DNA of 5,844 nt from CAYNGH01 sp964396845 (GTDB lineage Bacteria; Vulcanimicrobiota; JAJTBE01; CAYNGH01). Position 1 is the stretch's first letter. Each line of letters begins with the position of its first letter. Below the pieces are notes generated by a model. The model did not search any database. It was not told the DNA's origin and was given only the letters and a program-made list of their open reading frames with translations. Where the stretch lies: positions 1 through 5,844 of the forward strand of contig CAYNGH010000191.1 of NCBI GenBank assembly GCA_964396845.1. Reading direction: 5' to 3'. The position numbers were made by a program, and so were the translations under genes. This document shows, one piece after another, positions 5,312-5,844 of the stretch.

Positions 5312-5844
5312 CGTCGTCTTTCTATTATTTCATCGTAAAGATTCAGCATCTGATTTGTGGTTTTTCTTATGTCGTAATTTTTTCCCATTTCAAGGGATTT
5401 CTCTGCCATTTTGATTCGCAGGGAGTCATCCCGGAGGATCCTGTCAAAGGCTTCAGCCATGGCATCGGCATCACCGGGAGGAACCACAGCACCGTTTTCC
5501 TGTATCATTTCCGGCACTCCCTTTGCATCCACACCGACTATGGGAAGTCCGAACATGCAGGCTTCGATGATGGTCATGGGCTGGTTTTCTGAAGTGGATG
5601 CGGTGGCAAACAGGTGGGATATTTCAAACAGCCCCGAATCCAGCAGTTCCTGATGGGGAATCGGCCCTGTGAGGGTTACCGGGCCTGTCAGCTCTTCTTC
5701 CTCCACCTGTTTTCTTATTCTGTCAAGGGCCGGGCCTCCCCCCACTATGAGAAGGCTTGTGTCATCACGGCGAGTTGCAATCTTCCCGGCGGCATCCAGG
5801 AGAACATCAATCGATTTTTCCTCGGAAACCCGCCCCACATAAAG
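5293..5844 (-). CDS. GT4-family glycosyltransferase, C-terminal half (5' end outside window)
   Basis: The frame is open to the window edge, and 183 residues of the C-terminal (nucleotide-sugar-binding) Rossmann domain of a GT-B enzyme are present. The fragment opens with LYVGRVSEEK, whose Gly4-Arg5 and Lys10 are the usual donor-phosphate contacts. LLIVGGGP (31-38) is the next strand. The retaining-enzyme E-x7-E motif is complete (Glu86 and Glu94, in SENQPMTIIE), followed by GLPIVG and VPPGD. These identify a GT4 (glycosyltransferase group 1) member. The ASTSENQPMTIIEA region resembles glycolipid-forming diacylglycerol glucosyltransferases, but the acceptor site is in the missing N-terminal half, so lipid, polysaccharide or other acceptors remain possible. 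A GTG at 5838 is internal, not the start. It converges with the Nudix operon. Confidence 0.93.
   Translation of the reverse strand, partial: LYVGRVSEEKSIDVLLDAAGKIATRRDDTSLLIVGGGPALDRIRKQVEEEELTGPVTLTGPIPHQELLDSGLFEISHLFATASTSENQPMTIIEACMFGLPIVGVDAKGVPEMIQENGAVVPPGDADAMAEAFDRILRDDSLRIKMAEKSLEMGKNYDIRKTTNQMLNLYDEIIERRRLMTSA

Overview
The window is compact bacterial DNA of roughly balanced base composition (estimated by eye). It holds seven protein-coding genes, and the first and last are cut by the window edges. I see no rRNA, tRNA, CRISPR array, insertion sequence or phage gene. The proteins would suit a Gram-negative-like free-living bacterium. A spirochaete is my best guess from the overall style, but no marker here proves it.

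Layout. 1-1047 (+): 3' part of a membrane-anchored SGNH/GDSL-type hydrolase. 1128-1859 (+): a complete classical short-chain dehydrogenase/reductase. 1922-2899 (+): a TPR-repeat protein with a disordered acidic C-terminus. 4047-2971 (-): an all-helical, HEAT-like protein of unknown function, convergent with the TPR gene. 4048-4169: an AT-rich divergent control region. 4170-4955 (+): a Nudix hydrolase domain fused to an NrtR-type winged helix. 4983-5270 (+): a 95-residue protein of unknown function, probably in one operon with the Nudix gene. 5844-5293 (-): C-terminal half of a GT4 glycosyltransferase, convergent with that operon.

How the genes relate. SDR and TPR each have their own plausible sigma-70-like promoter, with the -10 box beginning exactly 27 nt before the ATG in both, so the first three genes need not form one operon. 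The HEAT-like gene has a good promoter reading away from the Nudix gene. The SGNH hydrolase and the glycosyltransferase could both act on envelope glycans or lipids, but they lie at opposite ends of the window and nothing here links them. The Nudix-winged-helix protein is the only clear regulator candidate. Its likely targets are itself, the 95-residue gene and possibly the divergent HEAT-like gene.

The strongest unexpected signal is at the 3' end of the Nudix gene. An 11-nt sequence is repeated with a 13-nt period (4904-4914 and 4917-4927). If one 13-nt unit is removed on paper, the reading frame ends in a TGATG overlap with the next gene's start. This suggests a recent duplication shifted the frame, replaced the C-terminal tail and broke a translational coupling. 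I found no clearly new defence or mobile system.
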